5,935 nt of DNA, from positions 1 through 5,935 of the forward strand of contig JAICSG010000277.1 of the NCBI GenBank assembly GCA_025937035.1. Direction: 5' to 3'. Under the pieces are notes generated by a model that saw only the letters and a program-made list of their open reading frames with translations, was not told the origin of the DNA and searched no databases. Below are positions 5,407 to 5,935 of this stretch, piece after piece. This DNA is from Thermoanaerobaculia bacterium. GTDB taxonomy: Bacteria; Acidobacteriota; Thermoanaerobaculia; Multivoradales; UBA5704. Numbering within the stretch: position 1 is the stretch's first letter; every line of letters begins with the position of its first letter. A program made the position numbers and the translations under genes.

Positions 5407-5935
5407 TTACTGCTGGAGCCCGGGGTAGGGCTGGGCGGTGTAGCCGGCCGGCGGCTCGTAGGTGCCGGCGGGGGCGTCCTTGGTCTCGATCCCCACCAGC
5501 TCCTCGCGGGTCTTGAAACGGCTGTTGCCCATGGTGACGTCCGCCTCCTGGAGCACGGGGAACCCCTCGATCTGAGCGAGCTTCTGGGCCCAGTCCGCCG
5601 AGCCCGGCTGGAGGGCGGCGATGCTGGCGGTCAGACGGGTGAGGGCCTGGTGGGAGGCGACGTCCGGGCTGGCCCAGACGGTGGTGTCGAGGTGCAGGCC
5701 GGCCGGATTGGTGATGTCTACCCGGTACTTGCGGGAGCTCCAGCTCCCGATTTTTTTGGTCTCGTCCGTCGCCGTCACCCGGGCCGTGACCTGCATCTCC
5801 GCCGGGGCGCTGATCTTGCGGGCGTCGACCGGGAGGGCGAGCTCGCTGTAGGTCTTGTCCGCGTGGTTGACCACGTAGAGCTTGCCGCGGTCGAGCCGGA
5901 GGATGTAGCTGGTGTCCCCCTCGTCGCGCCGCAGC
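5407..5935 (-). CDS. DUF4412-like, probably exported protein (partial, N-terminus beyond the window)
   Basis: The reading frame is open to the right edge, so the window holds the last 175 residues. The GTG at 5874 is internal rather than the true start, because the 20 upstream codons encode family-like sequence (ILRLDRGKLYVV). The layout fits DUF4412: a strand pair with a short Lys/Tyr turn (HADKTYSEL), then KKIGSWSSRKYRV (numbered 60-72 in this fragment), a TTVWASPD strand (84-91), the GFPVLQEADV strand (124-133), and the terminal TYEPPAGY (159-166). Family members are usually small periplasmic or lipid-anchored proteins of unknown function; the signal sequence needed to confirm export is not in view. 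The TAA at 5407-5409 faces the signalling cassette's TAA with 3 nt between them. An A7 run sits in Lys-Lys-Ile codons; read on the other strand it is the T-tract of a terminator. A general LolA-like fold is an alternative reading. Confidence 0.62.
   Translation of the reverse strand, partial: LRRDEGDTSYILRLDRGKLYVVNHADKTYSELALPVDARKISAPAEMQVTARVTATDETKKIGSWSSRKYRVDITNPAGLHLDTTVWASPDVASHQALTRLTASIAALQPGSADWAQKLAQIEGFPVLQEADVTMGNSRFKTREELVGIETKDAPAGTYEPPAGYTAQPYPGLQQ
5732..5757 (+). terminator. Intrinsic terminator on the plus strand, inside the antisense DUF4412-like gene
   Basis: Arms CGGGAGC (5732-5738) and GCTCCCG (5743-5749) form a perfect 7-bp stem, extendable to 8 bp by T5739-A5742, around a TCCA loop. 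One A and an unbroken run of seven T (5751-5757) follow. In DNA this GC-rich a T7 tract directly behind a perfect stem is striking. It lies 328 nt past the stop of the plus-strand cassette and could end its transcript. It also codes for Lys-Lys-Ile-Gly-Ser-Trp-Ser-Ser on the other strand, so part of it may simply reflect protein constraint. Confidence 0.65.

Noticed and set aside
5441..5456. GC-rich palindrome near the end of the DUF4412-like gene as a terminator
   Set aside because: It lies within coding sequence for the Pro-Pro-Ala-Gly-Tyr region and has no T-tract on either side, so it lacks what an intrinsic terminator needs.
5751..5757. A7 run in the DUF4412-like gene as a programmed frameshift or slippage site
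   Set aside because: The in-frame context is ACC AAA AAA ATC, which does not give the classical slippery heptamer phasing, and the downstream in-frame sequence continues to match the family to its end.

Overview
The window is a compact, very GC-rich bacterial segment. GC-rich codon choice runs through every gene, and most starts are GTG or TTG rather than ATG. The mix of a DUF4388/PATAN-type protein, a stand-alone receiver and a DUF4412-like exported protein is typical of Myxococcota, Desulfuromonadota, Rokubacteria/Methylomirabilota or Acidobacteriota. The exact phylum cannot be fixed from this sequence, and no RNA gene, CRISPR array or mobile element is visible.

Layout. (1) Positions 1-2479, minus strand: a sulfate/thiosulfate-type ABC importer operon, transcribed right to left. 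It encodes the solute-binding protein, one CysT/CysW-like permease and the CysA-like ATPase, which runs off the left edge. The genes overlap by 4 nt or abut exactly. (2) Positions 2480-2685: a 206-nt divergent intergenic region that must hold promoters for both directions. It contains a nested inverted repeat and a possible anti-Shine-Dalgarno pairing. (3) Positions 2686-5403, plus strand: a tightly packed three-gene signalling cassette. Its products are a single-domain CheY-like receiver, a coiled-coil plus GAF protein, and a 517-residue protein read as PATAN/DUF4388, tandem MshEN-like motifs, a degenerate receiver and a GAF domain. (4) Positions 5407-5935, minus strand: the C-terminal part of a DUF4412-like, probably exported protein, convergent with the cassette and only 3 nt from it. 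A textbook intrinsic terminator for the plus strand lies inside this gene, antisense to it.

How they work together. The importer genes form a self-contained uptake unit for a tetrahedral oxyanion, most likely sulfate. The plus-strand cassette looks like a small cytoplasmic signalling module. Phosphorylation of the receiver would be supplied by a kinase encoded elsewhere; the two GAF proteins would sense ligands or mediate dimerisation; and the PATAN/MshEN-like protein would be the output or adaptor, possibly responsive to cyclic-di-GMP. That cassette is the most interesting part of the window. No effector or DNA-binding domain is visible in it, so its output is unknown.
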